Assembly: GCF_015356855.1 (NCBI RefSeq)
Contig: NZ_ARXR01000009.1
Location: 1-64,000, forward strand
Reading direction: 5' to 3'
DNA length: 64,000 nt
Origin: Alloalcanivorax venustensis ISO4
GTDB taxonomy: Bacteria; Pseudomonadota; Gammaproteobacteria; Pseudomonadales; Alcanivoracaceae
The notes under the pieces were generated by a model. The model was not told the origin of the DNA, ran no database searches, and worked only from the letters and a program-made list of their open reading frames with translations. The position numbers were made by a program, and so were the translations under genes. This document shows, piece by piece, positions 9,319-17,838 of this stretch. Position 1 is the first letter of the stretch, and every line of letters starts with the position of its first letter.

Positions 9319-9678
9319 TTACTTGCGGATTTTTTCCTTGATCCGCGCGGACTTACCGGAGCGGTCACGCAGGAAGTACAGCTTGGCGCGACGCACGTCA
9401 CCGCGACGGTTCACTTCGATGGAATCGATGATCGGGCTGTGCAGCTGGAACACCCGCTCAACGCCCACGCCGTGGGACACCTTGCGCACCGTGAAGGCGG
9501 AGTTGAGACCGCGGTTACGGCGGGCGATGACCACACCCTGGAACGCCTGCAGACGCTCACGGGTACCTTCTTTCACTTTCACTTGCACGGTGACGGTGTC
9601 ACCGGCGCCGAACTCGGGCACGTCGGTTTTCAGCTGTGCCTGTTCGATTTCCTGAATCAGGGGTTTTTTGCCGCTCAT
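9319..9678 (-). CDS. rplS: 50S ribosomal protein L19
   Basis: A 119-residue protein with the canonical L19 features: [18 protein letters not shown] near the start, the [12 protein letters not shown] core and the basic C-terminal [18 protein letters not shown]19 sits at the 30S-50S interface. It is the last gene of the rpsP-rimM-trmD-rplS operon, 15 bases after trmD, and is followed by the terminator at 9194-9227. Confidence 0.98.
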   Translation of the reverse strand: MSGKKPLIQEIEQAQLKTDVPEFGAGDTVTVQVKVKEGTRERLQAFQGVVIARRNRGLNSAFTVRKVSHGVGVERVFQLHSPIIDSIEVNRRGDVRRAKLYFLRDRSGKSARIKEKIRK

Positions 9679-9693
9679 GGCAGGCTCCTCGGT

Positions 9694-10479
9694 TCATTGA
9701 TCGCTGTATTGCTGCCCGTCGTCCCGCGCTTCGAACTCGCGGATGTATTCGTCGAGCAACTCGCTCTCTTCCTTGCTCAAGCCCCGCTCCCGGCGGGCCT
9801 CCAGCAGTTCGGGACGCCACCGCCAGGTGCGTCCCAGTGCCTGCTTCAAACGCCAGCGACGGATCCGTTCGTGATCGCCACTGAGCAGAACTTCAGGCAC
9901 CGACCGGCCCTGATACAGCTCGGGCCGTGTGTAGTGCGGGCAGTCCAGCAGGTTTTCCATGTCGCCGGAAAACGAATCCTGGGCCGCCGAATCCTGATGC
10001 CCGAGCACCCCGGGCAGCAGACGCGTCACCGCGTCGATCAGTACCAGCGCCGGCAGTTCACCGCCGCTGAGCACGTAGTCGCCGATGGAGATCTGCTCGT
10101 CCACCGACGCTTCCAACAAGCGCTCATCGACCCCTTCGTAGCGGCCGGCGAGCAGAATCAATTCCGGCTCCGCCGCCAGCGCCTCGGCTTTCGCCTGGGT
10201 CAGCGGCCGCCCCTGGGGCGACAGGTAGATCACCCTGCCACCGCCGGCCCGTTGCCGGGCATGGGTCAGCGCCATTTCCAGCGGCGCCACCTTCATCACC
10301 ATGCCGGGGCCGCCGCCGAAGGGCCGGTCGTCCACGGTGCGGTGGCGGTCCTCGGTGAAATCCCGCGGGTTCACCGTGTTCAGCACCAACTGGCCGTTCT
10401 CCACCGCGCGCCGGGTAACCCCGAAGTCGGTGACCGCCCGCGCCATCTCCGGGAACAGGGTGATCAGCGTTATCCGCAT
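9694..10479 (-). CDS. trmD: tRNA (guanine-N1-)-methyltransferase TrmD
   Basis: Methylates G37 of tRNAs that read CNN codons and so prevents frameshifting. The 261-residue protein shows the SPOUT knot motifs: [26 protein letters not shown] (SAM site) and [16 protein letters not shown]. The C-terminal domain includes PHYTRPE and an LSGDH loop. It follows rimM by 27 bases in the standard ribosomal operon order. Confidence 0.98.
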   Translation of the reverse strand: MRITLITLFPEMARAVTDFGVTRRAVENGQLVLNTVNPRDFTEDRHRTVDDRPFGGGPGMVMKVAPLEMALTHARQRAGGGRVIYLSPQGRPLTQAKAEALAAEPELILLAGRYEGVDERLLEASVDEQISIGDYVLSGGELPALVLIDAVTRLLPGVLGHQDSAAQDSFSGDMENLLDCPHYTRPELYQGRSVPEVLLSGDHERIRRWRLKQALGRTWRWRPELLEARRERGLSKEESELLDEYIREFEARDDGQQYSDQ

Positions 10480-10506
10480 GGCCGTGCCCCCGTTTGAGCC
10501 GGTTCG

Positions 10507-11055
10507 CTAAAACTCCGGGTCCCAGTCCACCCGCATCTCGCCGTGCTCCAGATTCACATCCAGAATCACCTGCTCGGGCAACCAGGGGAGCAACCGCTCT
10601 TCCCGGTCGAGACTGTCGCCGTCGCCGCGCACCACCAGAACATCGTTGGCGCCGGTTTCCATTAAACTGTGCACCTGGCCCAGATCCCGGCCGTCGGCGA
10701 GTTTCACCCGCAGGCCGATCAGATCGCGCCAGTAATAATCGCCCCCGCCGGAGCGGGGCAGCAGGTCGCGGGGGACGGCGATGTCCCGCCCGACCAGCTC
10801 TTGCTGGGCCTGGTCCCGGTCGTTGCAACCTTGCACGCCGGCCACCAGCCCCTTGCCCTGCCGGCGCTTGCCGGTGAGCGTCACCGGCAGCCAGTGCTCG
10901 CCGCGACGCATATACCAGGGCTGATACTCGAAGATGTTTTCCATCGGGTCGGTGTGGGAATACACCTTCACCCACCCCTGGACGCCGTGGACCGCCATTA
11001 CGCGGCCCACCACCAACACCTGCTCGGATGTCAGGGCGTTATCGGCTGCCGCCAT
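10507..11055 (-). CDS. rimM: 16S rRNA processing protein RimM
   Basis: Assists maturation of the 30S head and binds S19. The 182-residue protein has the N-terminal RimM barrel (VVGRVMAVHGVQGWVKVYSHTDP) and a C-terminal PRC-barrel (YYWRDLIGLRV...GQVHSLMETGANDVLVV) ending in the usual LLPWLPEQVILDVNLEHGEM region and WDPEF. It lies 24 bases after rpsP. Confidence 0.97.
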   Translation of the reverse strand: MAAADNALTSEQVLVVGRVMAVHGVQGWVKVYSHTDPMENIFEYQPWYMRRGEHWLPVTLTGKRRQGKGLVAGVQGCNDRDQAQQELVGRDIAVPRDLLPRSGGGDYYWRDLIGLRVKLADGRDLGQVHSLMETGANDVLVVRGDGDSLDREERLLPWLPEQVILDVNLEHGEMRVDWDPEF

Positions 11056-11079
11056 CTTCAGGCGCTCGCCAGCAGCGCT

Positions 11080-11340
11080 TTACGCGCTTTGCTCGGCTTC
11101 TTTCCGGGCTTTCTTGACCAGCGCCTTAACGCGCTCGGAAGGCTGCGCGCCCTCGGCGACCCAGGCGTCAACCTTGGCCAGATCAATGCGCAGCGGGATT
11201 TCGCCGCCACGGGCGATCGGGTTGTAGAAACCCAGACGTTCGATGAAACGGCCATCGCGGGAGGTGCGGCTGTCGGCCACGGCGATGTGATAGAAGGGAC
11301 GTTTCTTGGCGCCACTGCGGGCGAGACGAATAACTACCAT
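11080..11340 (-). CDS. rpsP: 30S ribosomal protein S16
   Basis: An 86-residue protein with the S16 signature [25 protein letters not shown] and the conserved GFYNP segment. It is the first gene of the rpsP-rimM-trmD-rplS operon, about 150 bases downstream of ffh. No obvious T-tracted terminator separates it from ffh, so read-through from ffh is possible. Confidence 0.98.
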   Translation of the reverse strand: MVVIRLARSGAKKRPFYHIAVADSRTSRDGRFIERLGFYNPIARGGEIPLRIDLAKVDAWVAEGAQPSERVKALVKKARKEAEQSA

Positions 11341-11494
11341 AATTCAATTACCTTATTTCAATCCGGTTTCCCGACCCGCAGCGCCCGCCGCCGGCCATCG
11401 TATCCGCTTGAAAACCCGCCCGGCGCCATGAAAAAGGCCCGGTCGGGTCGCGAAGGGTGCGGATTGTACGCCCATCCGCAGCCGAGATAAAGCC

Positions 11495-12964
11495 CTAGCG
11501 GCCGCCTCCCATGGGGGGCAGACCACCGCCGCCACCGCCCATGGGCGGCATGCCACCGCCGCCGCCCATGCCGCCCATGCCGCCCGGGGGCATGCCGCCG
11601 CCGGGACCGCCGGAGCCGCCGCCCATCATGCCTTCCATGCCGCGCATCATGTTCTTCATGCCGCCCTTGCCGCGCATCTTCTTCATCATCTTCGCCATCA
11701 TTTTCTGCTGCTTCATGAGGCGGTTGAGGTCCTGGATTTCCAGGCCGGCGCCGGCGGCGATGCGCTTCTTGCGCGAGCCCTTGATCACGTCCGGGTTGCG
11801 GCGCTCCTTGGGGGTCATGGAGTCGATCAGGGCTTCCATGTGCTTCATCTGTTTCATGGAGGCCGGGTTCTGGGCCGCCTCCATCATGCCGCCCATGCCG
11901 GGCAGCTTGTCGAGCAGGCTGGCCATGCCGCCCATGTTGCGCATCTGCTGGAACTGGTCCTTCAGATCCTCGAAGTCCATCGCCCGGCCTTTCTTGAACT
12001 TCTTGGCGATCTTGTCGGCTTTCTTCTTGTCCAGGGTGCGCTCGGCCTGCTCCACCAGCGACAGCACGTCGCCCATGCCGAGGATGCGGCTGGCGATCCG
12101 GTCCGGGTGGAAGGGCTCCAGGGCGTCGGTTTTCTCGCCCATGCCGATGAATTTGATCGGCTTGCCGGTGAGGTGGCGCACGGACAGCGCCGCCCCGCCC
12201 CGGGAGTCGCCGTCCGCCTTGGTGAGAATCACACCGGTGAGCGGCAGCGCCTCATTAAAGGCCTGGGCGGTGTTGGCGGCGTCCTGGCCGGTCATGGCGT
12301 CGACCACGAACAGGGTCTCCGCCGGGCTGATGGCGCCGTGCAGACGGCTGATCTCGCCCATCATCTGCTCGTCCACGTGCAGACGGCCGGCGGTATCGAC
12401 GATCAGCACGTCCATATATTTGCTGCGCGCCGCCGCCAGGGCGTTGTTGGCGATGTCGACCGGGTCCTGGTCCCCGGTGGAGGGGAAGAATTCAGCCTTC
12501 ACCTCGCCGGCCAGGGTCTGCAGCTGGTCGATGGCCGCCGGGCGGTAGACGTCGGCGGACACCACCATCACTTTCTTCTTTTCCCGCTCCTGGAGGAAAC
12601 GCGCCAACTTGGCCACCGAGGTGGTCTTACCGGCGCCCTGCAGGCCCGCCATCATGATCACCACCGGCGGCTTGGAGGCCAGATTCAGGGCGTCGTTGGC
12701 GTCGCCCATGGTGTGCACCAGCTCGTCGTTGACGATCTTGACGAACGCCTGGCCCGGGTTAAGGCTTTTCAACACCTCCTGACCGAGGGCCTTTTCCTTG
12801 ACCTGCTCCACGAACTCCTTGACCACCGGCAGGGCCACATCGGCCTCCAGCAGCGCCTTGCGCACCTCGCGCAGGGTGTCGCGGATATTGTCTTCGGTGA
12901 GCTGCCCCTGGCCGGCCAGGCCTTTCAGCGACTGACCCAGGCGGTCCGTGAGATTCTCGAACAT
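11495..12964 (-). CDS. ffh: Signal recognition particle protein Ffh
   Basis: SRP GTPase that binds signal sequences and 4.5S RNA for co-translational membrane targeting. The N domain begins at MFENLTDRLGQSL. The G domain carries the P-loop GLQGAGKTT, DTAGRLHVD and TKADGDSRGG. The Met-rich M domain follows. The start at 12964 has GGAGG at ideal spacing; an ATG 6 bases upstream is too close to that site. The C-terminus extends past the M domain into a tail of roughly 50 residues made almost wholly of Gly, Met and Pro (GGMPP and GGMGG blocks), longer and more repetitive than in E. coli Ffh. Divergent from ypjD. Confidence 0.97.
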   Translation of the reverse strand: MFENLTDRLGQSLKGLAGQGQLTEDNIRDTLREVRKALLEADVALPVVKEFVEQVKEKALGQEVLKSLNPGQAFVKIVNDELVHTMGDANDALNLASKPPVVIMMAGLQGAGKTTSVAKLARFLQEREKKKVMVVSADVYRPAAIDQLQTLAGEVKAEFFPSTGDQDPVDIANNALAAARSKYMDVLIVDTAGRLHVDEQMMGEISRLHGAISPAETLFVVDAMTGQDAANTAQAFNEALPLTGVILTKADGDSRGGAALSVRHLTGKPIKFIGMGEKTDALEPFHPDRIASRILGMGDVLSLVEQAERTLDKKKADKIAKKFKKGRAMDFEDLKDQFQQMRNMGGMASLLDKLPGMGGMMEAAQNPASMKQMKHMEALIDSMTPKERRNPDVIKGSRKKRIAAGAGLEIQDLNRLMKQQKMMAKMMKKMRGKGGMKNMMRGMEGMMGGGSGGPGGGMPPGGMGGMGGGGGMPPMGGGGGGLPPMGGGR

Positions 12965-13130
12965 GATCATCAACCTCCAGATTTCGAGCGCTCGGCGGCG
13001 CTGACCGCGCACGCCGAGACGACAGGCCGCCGATTATAGGGCACCGATGCCCCGCCCGTCATGGCTGGCGCTTCAAAAGCACGGGTACCTGTGCCAGACT
13101 TCGGCGGCTTTTTCGGAGAAATCGCACCCT

Positions 13131-13934
13131 ATGACTGCTGCCGAGGCCCTGGGCCTGATCGCCACTTTTTTATACGCGCTCTCGTCGCTGCTGCTGTACC
13201 GCCAGTTCCGCGGTCAGGCGGCGCCGTCACGGGCGGTGCTGATGCTGCCCGGCGGTCTGGCGGTGGCCACCCACGCCGTGGGGCTGTATTTCCTGCTGGT
13301 CACCGACCAGGGGCTTCGCCTGGGCCTGTTCCCGGTGGCCTCCTGCATGGCGGCGGTGGGCGCCGGGCTGGTGCTGGTGTCCAGCCTGTACCGGCCGTTT
13401 CAGTGGATCGGCGCGCTGGTGTTTCCGTTCGCGGCATTGATCATTCCCGCCAGCTTGTGGATCGACACCGGTTACACCGCCCACCCGCTGGAACACGGCA
13501 TCGGCCTGCACGTGCTGCTGTCGATCCTCGCTTACGCGGTGCTGGTGCTGTCCGCCTGCCAGGCGCTGCTGCTGATGGTCCAGGACCGCCAGCTCAAGGA
13601 CGGCCATATCCGCGGGGTGATGCGCCTGTTCCCGCCCATGCAGGTGATGGAGTCGATGCTGTTCGACACCATCTGGCTGGGCCAGAGCCTGCTGACGCTG
13701 GCGATTCTGTTCGGCTTTATGTACGTGGACGACCTGTTCGCCCAGCACCTGGTGCACAAGACCGTGCTGACGCTGGTCTCCTGGGTGATTTTCGCGGTGC
13801 TGCTGAGCGGCCGCCATCTGCGCGGCTGGCGCGGCCGCACGGCGGTGCGCTTCACCCTGGCGGGCTTCGCGGCGCTGGTGGTGGCGTTCTTCGGCTCCCA
13901 ACTGGTTTTGGAAGTGATTCTCGACAAAACCTAG
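13131..13934 (+). CDS. ypjD: YpjD/CcsA-like inner-membrane cytochrome assembly family protein
   Basis: A 267-residue integral membrane protein with about eight hydrophobic helices, matching the HemX/CcsA-like YpjD family found next to ffh in many gammaproteobacteria. Conserved His residues occur in GLHVLLSILAYAVL and in the HLVHKTVLT region, positions that could contact heme in this superfamily. The ATG at 13131 is preferred over an in-frame upstream ATG, because family similarity starts at MTAAEALGLIATFLYALSS. The physiological role is not well established. Confidence 0.85.
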   Translation: MTAAEALGLIATFLYALSSLLLYRQFRGQAAPSRAVLMLPGGLAVATHAVGLYFLLVTDQGLRLGLFPVASCMAAVGAGLVLVSSLYRPFQWIGALVFPFAALIIPASLWIDTGYTAHPLEHGIGLHVLLSILAYAVLVLSACQALLLMVQDRQLKDGHIRGVMRLFPPMQVMESMLFDTIWLGQSLLTLAILFGFMYVDDLFAQHLVHKTVLTLVSWVIFAVLLSGRHLRGWRGRTAVRFTLAGFAALVVAFFGSQLVLEVILDKT

Positions 13935-13944
13935 GGAGGGCGGG

Positions 13945-14728
13945 ATGCACATCGATGAGGAGACACGGACCGCCATCCACCGCCTGTGGGACGAGATGGC
14001 CGAACTGCCCGCCTCCGCCCCCGAAGTCTGCCTGAACAAACTGTTCACCGAGATCAGCGCGCTGATCGACTCACGCCACGGCCCGTGGCTTTCCTCCCTG
14101 CGCCTCGCCGACGACGCCGACAACGACCCGCTGCTGGGCTGGCGGGCGCGTTCGGTGTTCTTCCACGGTGAGCTGCCGGCGGACCAGCAGGCCTACACCG
14201 GCGCGGTGAAACGGCTCGACAAGGGTATCCCGGACGAATCCACCTACAACCATGTGCGCCGTGCCGGGGAATTCCGCGCCACCCTGCTGGTGGACCACGT
14301 CTCCGAGGGGTTCTACTCCGGCGACCACTACATCCACCATTATCTGGGGCGCGGCATCACCGACCGCCTGTTCGTGGTGATGCCGGTGAACGAGGACGTG
14401 GAAAGCTACTTTATGTTCGACCGGCCGCGCGGCCAGCCCGATTTCACCCCCGCAGGACCTGGAAATCGCCAGCTACGCCCTGCGCAGCCTGGGCTGGCTG
14501 AACCGGCAGATCCACCTCAGCTACGGCCAGCTGATGGCCGACGCCCCGCTCACCCCCACCGAGCGCGGCGTGCTCAAGCATATGCTGGCCGGCAGCGCCG
14601 AGAAAAACATCGCCGAGGCCATGGGCCAGAGCCCGCACACCACCCACCAGTACGTGAAAACCCTGTTCCGCAAATTCAATGTGCGCAGCCGCGCGGAGCT
14701 GACCGCCCTGTGGCTGGGACACAGTTGA
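13945..14728 (+). pseudogene. LuxR-family transcriptional regulator, disrupted by a single-base frameshift
   Basis: Residues 1-165 or so are read in one frame from the ATG at 13945; they form an N-terminal sensor-like region including HVSEGFYSGDHYIHHYL. The C-terminal LuxR helix-turn-helix is in the +1 frame up to the TGA at 14728 (LTPTERGVLKHMLAG, NIAEAMGQSPHTTHQYVKTLFRKF, RAELTALWLG). The two parts join smoothly if one C is removed from the run CCCCC at 14447-14451, giving PDFTPQDLEIASYALRSLGW. The repaired protein would be about 260 residues. As written, the frame runs on to 14766 with nonsense sequence. It may be a real mutation, phase variation, or a sequencing error in a homopolymer. 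It sits 10 bases after ypjD. Confidence 0.75.
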
Positions 14729-14785
14729 CAGCCCACCGCCGACCCCAAACAATGTGCAGCCAATAAGCAACGAAACGACTTCCTC

Positions 14786-16060
14786 TTGGACAGTTTCTCC
14801 GACGGGTGGCTGATCACCGCCCTGATCATCCTGATTCTCGGCTCCGCCTTCTTCTCCAGCAGTGAAACCGGCATGGTGGCGATCAACCGCTATCGCCTGC
14901 GGCATCTGGCCCGCCAGGGGCACCGCGCCGCCGTGCGGGTGGAGAGCCTGCTGCGCCGCACCGACCGCCTGCTGTCGGTGATCCTGATCGGTAACAATTT
15001 CGTCAACAACTTCGCCGCCACGGTGGCGGCGATCCTGGCGATCCGCTGGCTGGGCGACAGCGGCGCGGCGGTGGCGCCGGTGGTGATCACCCTGGTGATG
15101 CTGGTATTCGCGGAGATCACCCCGAAAACCTACGCCGCGCTCAAGCCGGAGCGCATCGCCTTCCCCGCCAGCGTGGTGCTCAAGCCCCTGCAGGTGCTGC
15201 TGGCGCCGCTGGTGTGGTTCGTGAACGGCATCAGCATGGTGTTCCTGAAGCTGGCCGGCGCCCAGACCCGGAACAGCGACGACGACCACCTCAGCCCCGA
15301 GGAGCTGCGCACCGTGGTCAACGAGGCCGGCGGCCTGATCCCGGAAAAGCACCAGAAGATGCTGCTCAATATCCTGGATCTGGAAAGCGTCACCGTGGAA
15401 GACATCATGATCCCGCGCAACGAGATGGTGGGCGTGGACATCGACGACGACATGGATGAGATCATGTCCACCCTGCGCGCCAGCCAGCACACCCGGCTGC
15501 CGGTGTACCGCAGCGACCCCAACAACATGCTGGGCCTGCTGCACCTGCGCAAACTGAGCCGGCTGCTGCTCAAGGAAGACATCAACAAAGCGGAGCTGAT
15601 GCAGCACACGGTGGAGCCCTACTTCGTGCCGGAAGGCACTTCGCTGAACCGTCAGCTGATCAATTTCCAGAACGCGCGGCGGCGCATCGGCATCGTGGTG
15701 GACGAATACGGCGACGTGCTGGGGCTGGTGACGCTGGAGGACATCCTCGAGGAGATCGTCGGCGAATTCACCACTGACCTGGCCGCCACCAGCCAGGACA
15801 TCCACCCCCAGGAGGACGGCAGCCATGTGATCGACGGCGCCACCCACCTGCGGGAGATCAACCGCTCTCTGGACTGGGACCTGCCCACCGGCGGGCCGCG
15901 CACGCTTAACGGCTTGATCCTGGAGTACCTGCAGGATATCCCCGACGCCAACATCTCGATCCGCGTCGGCGACTACCTGATCGAAATCCTGCAGGTGAAG
16001 GACAACATGGTAAAAGCCGCCAAGGTCCGCCACGCCTCAAACGAGCCCGAGGCCCCCTAA
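14786..16060 (+). CDS. CNNM/CBS/CorC_HlyC domain transporter (CorB/YfjD family)
   Basis: A 424-residue protein with an N-terminal DUF21/CNNM membrane domain (residues 5-180; SSSETGMVAINRYRL and VILIGNNFVNN motifs), a CBS pair (residues 195-320; DIMIPRNEMVGVD, IVVDEYGDVLGLVTLEDILEEIVGE) and a C-terminal CorC_HlyC domain (residues 340-415). The family is implicated in magnesium and cobalt transport or efflux control. The start appears to be TTG at 14786, since no ATG or GTG lies in frame after the preceding LuxR stop; the ribosome site is weak. The ffh/ypjD/yfjD order is conserved, with the LuxR gene inserted here. Confidence 0.9.
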   Translation: MDSFSDGWLITALIILILGSAFFSSSETGMVAINRYRLRHLARQGHRAAVRVESLLRRTDRLLSVILIGNNFVNNFAATVAAILAIRWLGDSGAAVAPVVITLVMLVFAEITPKTYAALKPERIAFPASVVLKPLQVLLAPLVWFVNGISMVFLKLAGAQTRNSDDDHLSPEELRTVVNEAGGLIPEKHQKMLLNILDLESVTVEDIMIPRNEMVGVDIDDDMDEIMSTLRASQHTRLPVYRSDPNNMLGLLHLRKLSRLLLKEDINKAELMQHTVEPYFVPEGTSLNRQLINFQNARRRIGIVVDEYGDVLGLVTLEDILEEIVGEFTTDLAATSQDIHPQEDGSHVIDGATHLREINRSLDWDLPTGGPRTLNGLILEYLQDIPDANISIRVGDYLIEILQVKDNMVKAAKVRHASNEPEAP

Positions 16061-16070
16061 AACCGGCACC

Positions 16071-16115
16071 CCTGTGCGAGCGGGCCCCGCCCGCGAAAGG
16101 CCGGCTGCGCCGGCC
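16071..16115. repeat. REP-like element with adjacent GC-rich hairpin
   Basis: CCTGTGCGAGCGGGCC-CC-GCCCGCGAAAGG resembles the extragenic palindromes of pseudomonads (GTGGGAGCGGGCNNGCCCGCGAA). It is followed by a perfect hairpin GGCCGGC-TGC-GCCGGCC (16099-16115). It lies in the convergent gap between the CorB-like and patatin genes. Related copies occur at 19184, 26518 and 28299. Confidence 0.7.
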
Positions 16116-16132
16116 GGCAGGATCCCAGAGAC

Positions 16133-17053
16133 CTACACTCTGTCCGCGTCCGGCGCCCCCACCCAAGCGAAAATATCCCCTTCATGCCGCTCCACCAGCC
16201 GGTAGCCTTCGTCGATGGCTTCCCCGGCGCGGTGGAAGTCCATCAGGGCAAAATCCTCCAGCAGCGGGATCAGGGTGACTTCCGGCGGATCGCCGGCCAT
16301 CCGCGAGCGGGTGATGCGGTCCTGCATGATATTGACGCTGGACGCCACCACATCGAAGAAGCCCGGCGGGCCGCCATCCTGGGACGAGAAGTAGTGGGTC
16401 ATCTTCTGCCACAGGCTGCGATCCTCGTCGCTGTCGCCGCCCTCCGGCGGTGTCTGGCGGGACAGGTGGGCGCCCACCAGCTGGGCGTTCAGGTTCACCG
16501 CGATCACCACATCGGCGCCGAACGCCCGCGCCGCCGACACCGGCACCGGGTTGACCAGGCCGCCGTCCAGCATCCAGCGCCGCTGGTGCTGCAGGGGCGA
16601 GAACAGCCCGGGCAGCGCGCAGGAGGCGCGGGCGGCGTCCAGCACCGGCCCCTTGCTGATCCACACTTCGCGGCCGCTTTTCATGTCCGTGGCGACGGTG
16701 ACGAACCGCTTTTCCAGGTCTTCGATATTGGGGTTGCTGTGCAGCTTCTCGAAAAAGCCGAACAGCTTTTCCCCCTTCACCACCCCGCCGGAGAAAGTGA
16801 AATCCATCAGTCCGAAGACGTCCTTGGTGGTCAGGGTGCGCACCCAGTCACCGAACTCCTTCAGCGCGCCGCTGACGTAGGCGCCGCCCACCAGGGCGCC
16901 GATGGAGGTGCCCGCCACCACGTCGATTTCGATGCCGCGCTCTTCCAGCGCCTGAATAATGCCGATGTGCGCCCAGCCCCGGGCGGACCCGCTACCCAGC
17001 GCCAGCCCCACCCGGGGACGGGCGGGCAGTAACGGCTGCTCCTTCTCGCTCAC
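16133..17053 (-). CDS. Patatin-like phospholipase family protein (RssA-like)
   Basis: A 306-residue cytosolic serine acyl hydrolase. It has the oxyanion glycine loop GLALGSGSARGWAHIGII, the nucleophile elbow GTSIG (Ser near residue 54) and the catalytic Asp in LDGGLVNPVPV. This fold and length match the bacterial RssA/NTE-type patatins, which deacylate lysophospholipids or related esters. The start is GTG at 17053, inside a roughly 20-bp tandem repeat shared with the end of the upstream DUF1289 gene (VTKEQP versus SEKEQP). That repeat makes the exact N-terminus less certain. Confidence 0.88.
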   Translation of the reverse strand: MSEKEQPLLPARPRVGLALGSGSARGWAHIGIIQALEERGIEIDVVAGTSIGALVGGAYVSGALKEFGDWVRTLTTKDVFGLMDFTFSGGVVKGEKLFGFFEKLHSNPNIEDLEKRFVTVATDMKSGREVWISKGPVLDAARASCALPGLFSPLQHQRRWMLDGGLVNPVPVSAARAFGADVVIAVNLNAQLVGAHLSRQTPPEGGDSDEDRSLWQKMTHYFSSQDGGPPGFFDVVASSVNIMQDRITRSRMAGDPPEVTLIPLLEDFALMDFHRAGEAIDEGYRLVERHEGDIFAWVGAPDADRV

Positions 17054-17106
17054 GGCTGCTCTACCCCTCTCACGGCCTGGTCCACCCCTCTCACGGCTGC
17101 TCCTTC
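17033..17106. repeat. Four imperfect copies of a 20-21 bp tandem repeat
   Basis: The motif CGGCTGCTC/CGGCCTGGT recurs at 17033, 17053, 17073 and 17094, separated by ACCCCTCTCA or CTTCTCGCTCA. The array covers the last codons of the DUF1289 gene, the short gap and the first codons of the patatin gene. Each unit carries CCGTGAG on the minus strand and therefore offers a GTG. The structure suggests recent slippage duplication. Confidence 0.75.
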
Positions 17107-17321
17107 GTCACCATGCACGGCGCCGGTTCGCCGGCCATGCGCTGCTGGCAGCGGACCAGCACCTCACGGCGCTCCTCCACGGGCAGCAGGCCCCAATAGC
17201 TGATCTCGCGGCCGGTACGGAAGCACCCCACGCAGATATCGTCCCCGTCCAGGGCGCAGATCGATACGCAGGGCGACACCGGAGCTTCCGGGAATTCCGG
17301 CCGGTTATTGAAAGCGTTCAT
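17091..17321 (-). CDS. DUF1289 domain-containing protein
   Basis: A 76-residue protein with the DUF1289 cysteine pattern: SPCVSICALDGDDICVGCFRTGREISYW, followed by ERREVLVRCQQRM. The four clustered Cys suggest metal or iron-sulfur binding; no function is established. The ATG at 17321 is preferred to one at 17339 because GGAAG precedes it and the conserved region is close. It overlaps the carbonic anhydrase gene by 17 bases. Confidence 0.88.
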   Translation of the reverse strand: MNAFNNRPEFPEAPVSPCVSICALDGDDICVGCFRTGREISYWGLLPVEERREVLVRCQQRMAGEPAPCMVTKEQP

Positions 17322-17838
17322 CGACTTCCAGGTGCTCATCGAAGTGTTTGGCGTGGGCCGCGTAGTGCTGGCTGCTCATGGTCAGCATCGCCTTGTGGCC
17401 GTCGGAGATCTCCTTGACCACCTTGGCCGGCGCGCCCATCACCAGGGAATTATCGGGGATTTCCATGCCCTCGGGCACCAGGGCGTGGGCGCCGATGATG
17501 CAGTTCTTGCCGATCTTCGCCTTGTTCAGCACCACCGCGTTGATACCGATCAGGCTGTTATCACCGATGGTGCAGCCGTGCAGCATGACTTTGTGGCCGA
17601 CGGTGACGCCGTTGCCGATTTTCATCGGCACGCCCGGATCCACGTGCAGTACGGAACTTTCCTGCACGTTGGTGTTGTCACCGATCTCGATCAGGTCGTT
17701 GTCGCCGCGGATCACCGCGCCGAACCAGACGCTGCTGTTGGCGCCCAGCACCACCGAACCGATCACCGTGGCGTTGGGCGCCACCCATTGGCCTTCACCG
17801 CGCATTTCCACGCGGCGGCCTTCCAGTTTATAGATCAT
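17305..17838 (-). CDS. Gamma-class carbonic anhydrase family protein (YrdA-like)
   Basis: A 177-residue left-handed beta-helix protein built from hexapeptide repeats (VIGSVVLGANSSVWFGAVIRGDND, IGDNTNVQESSVLHVD, CTIGDNSLIGINAVVLNKAKIGKNCIIGAHALV). Metal-ligand His residues are in LHVD, VGHKVMLHG. Members hydrate CO2 or bind zinc, many without measurable activity. It is coupled by a 4-base overlap to the upstream NudL-like gene and overlaps the DUF1289 gene downstream. Confidence 0.93.
   Translation of the reverse strand: MIYKLEGRRVEMRGEGQWVAPNATVIGSVVLGANSSVWFGAVIRGDNDLIEIGDNTNVQESSVLHVDPGVPMKIGNGVTVGHKVMLHGCTIGDNSLIGINAVVLNKAKIGKNCIIGAHALVPEGMEIPDNSLVMGAPAKVVKEISDGHKAMLTMSSQHYAAHAKHFDEHLEVDERFQ

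Noticed and set aside
14444-16033. A 529-codon minus-strand frame opposite the CorB-like gene
   Set aside because: Antisense shadow; the plus-strand protein has CNNM, CBS and CorC domains in order.
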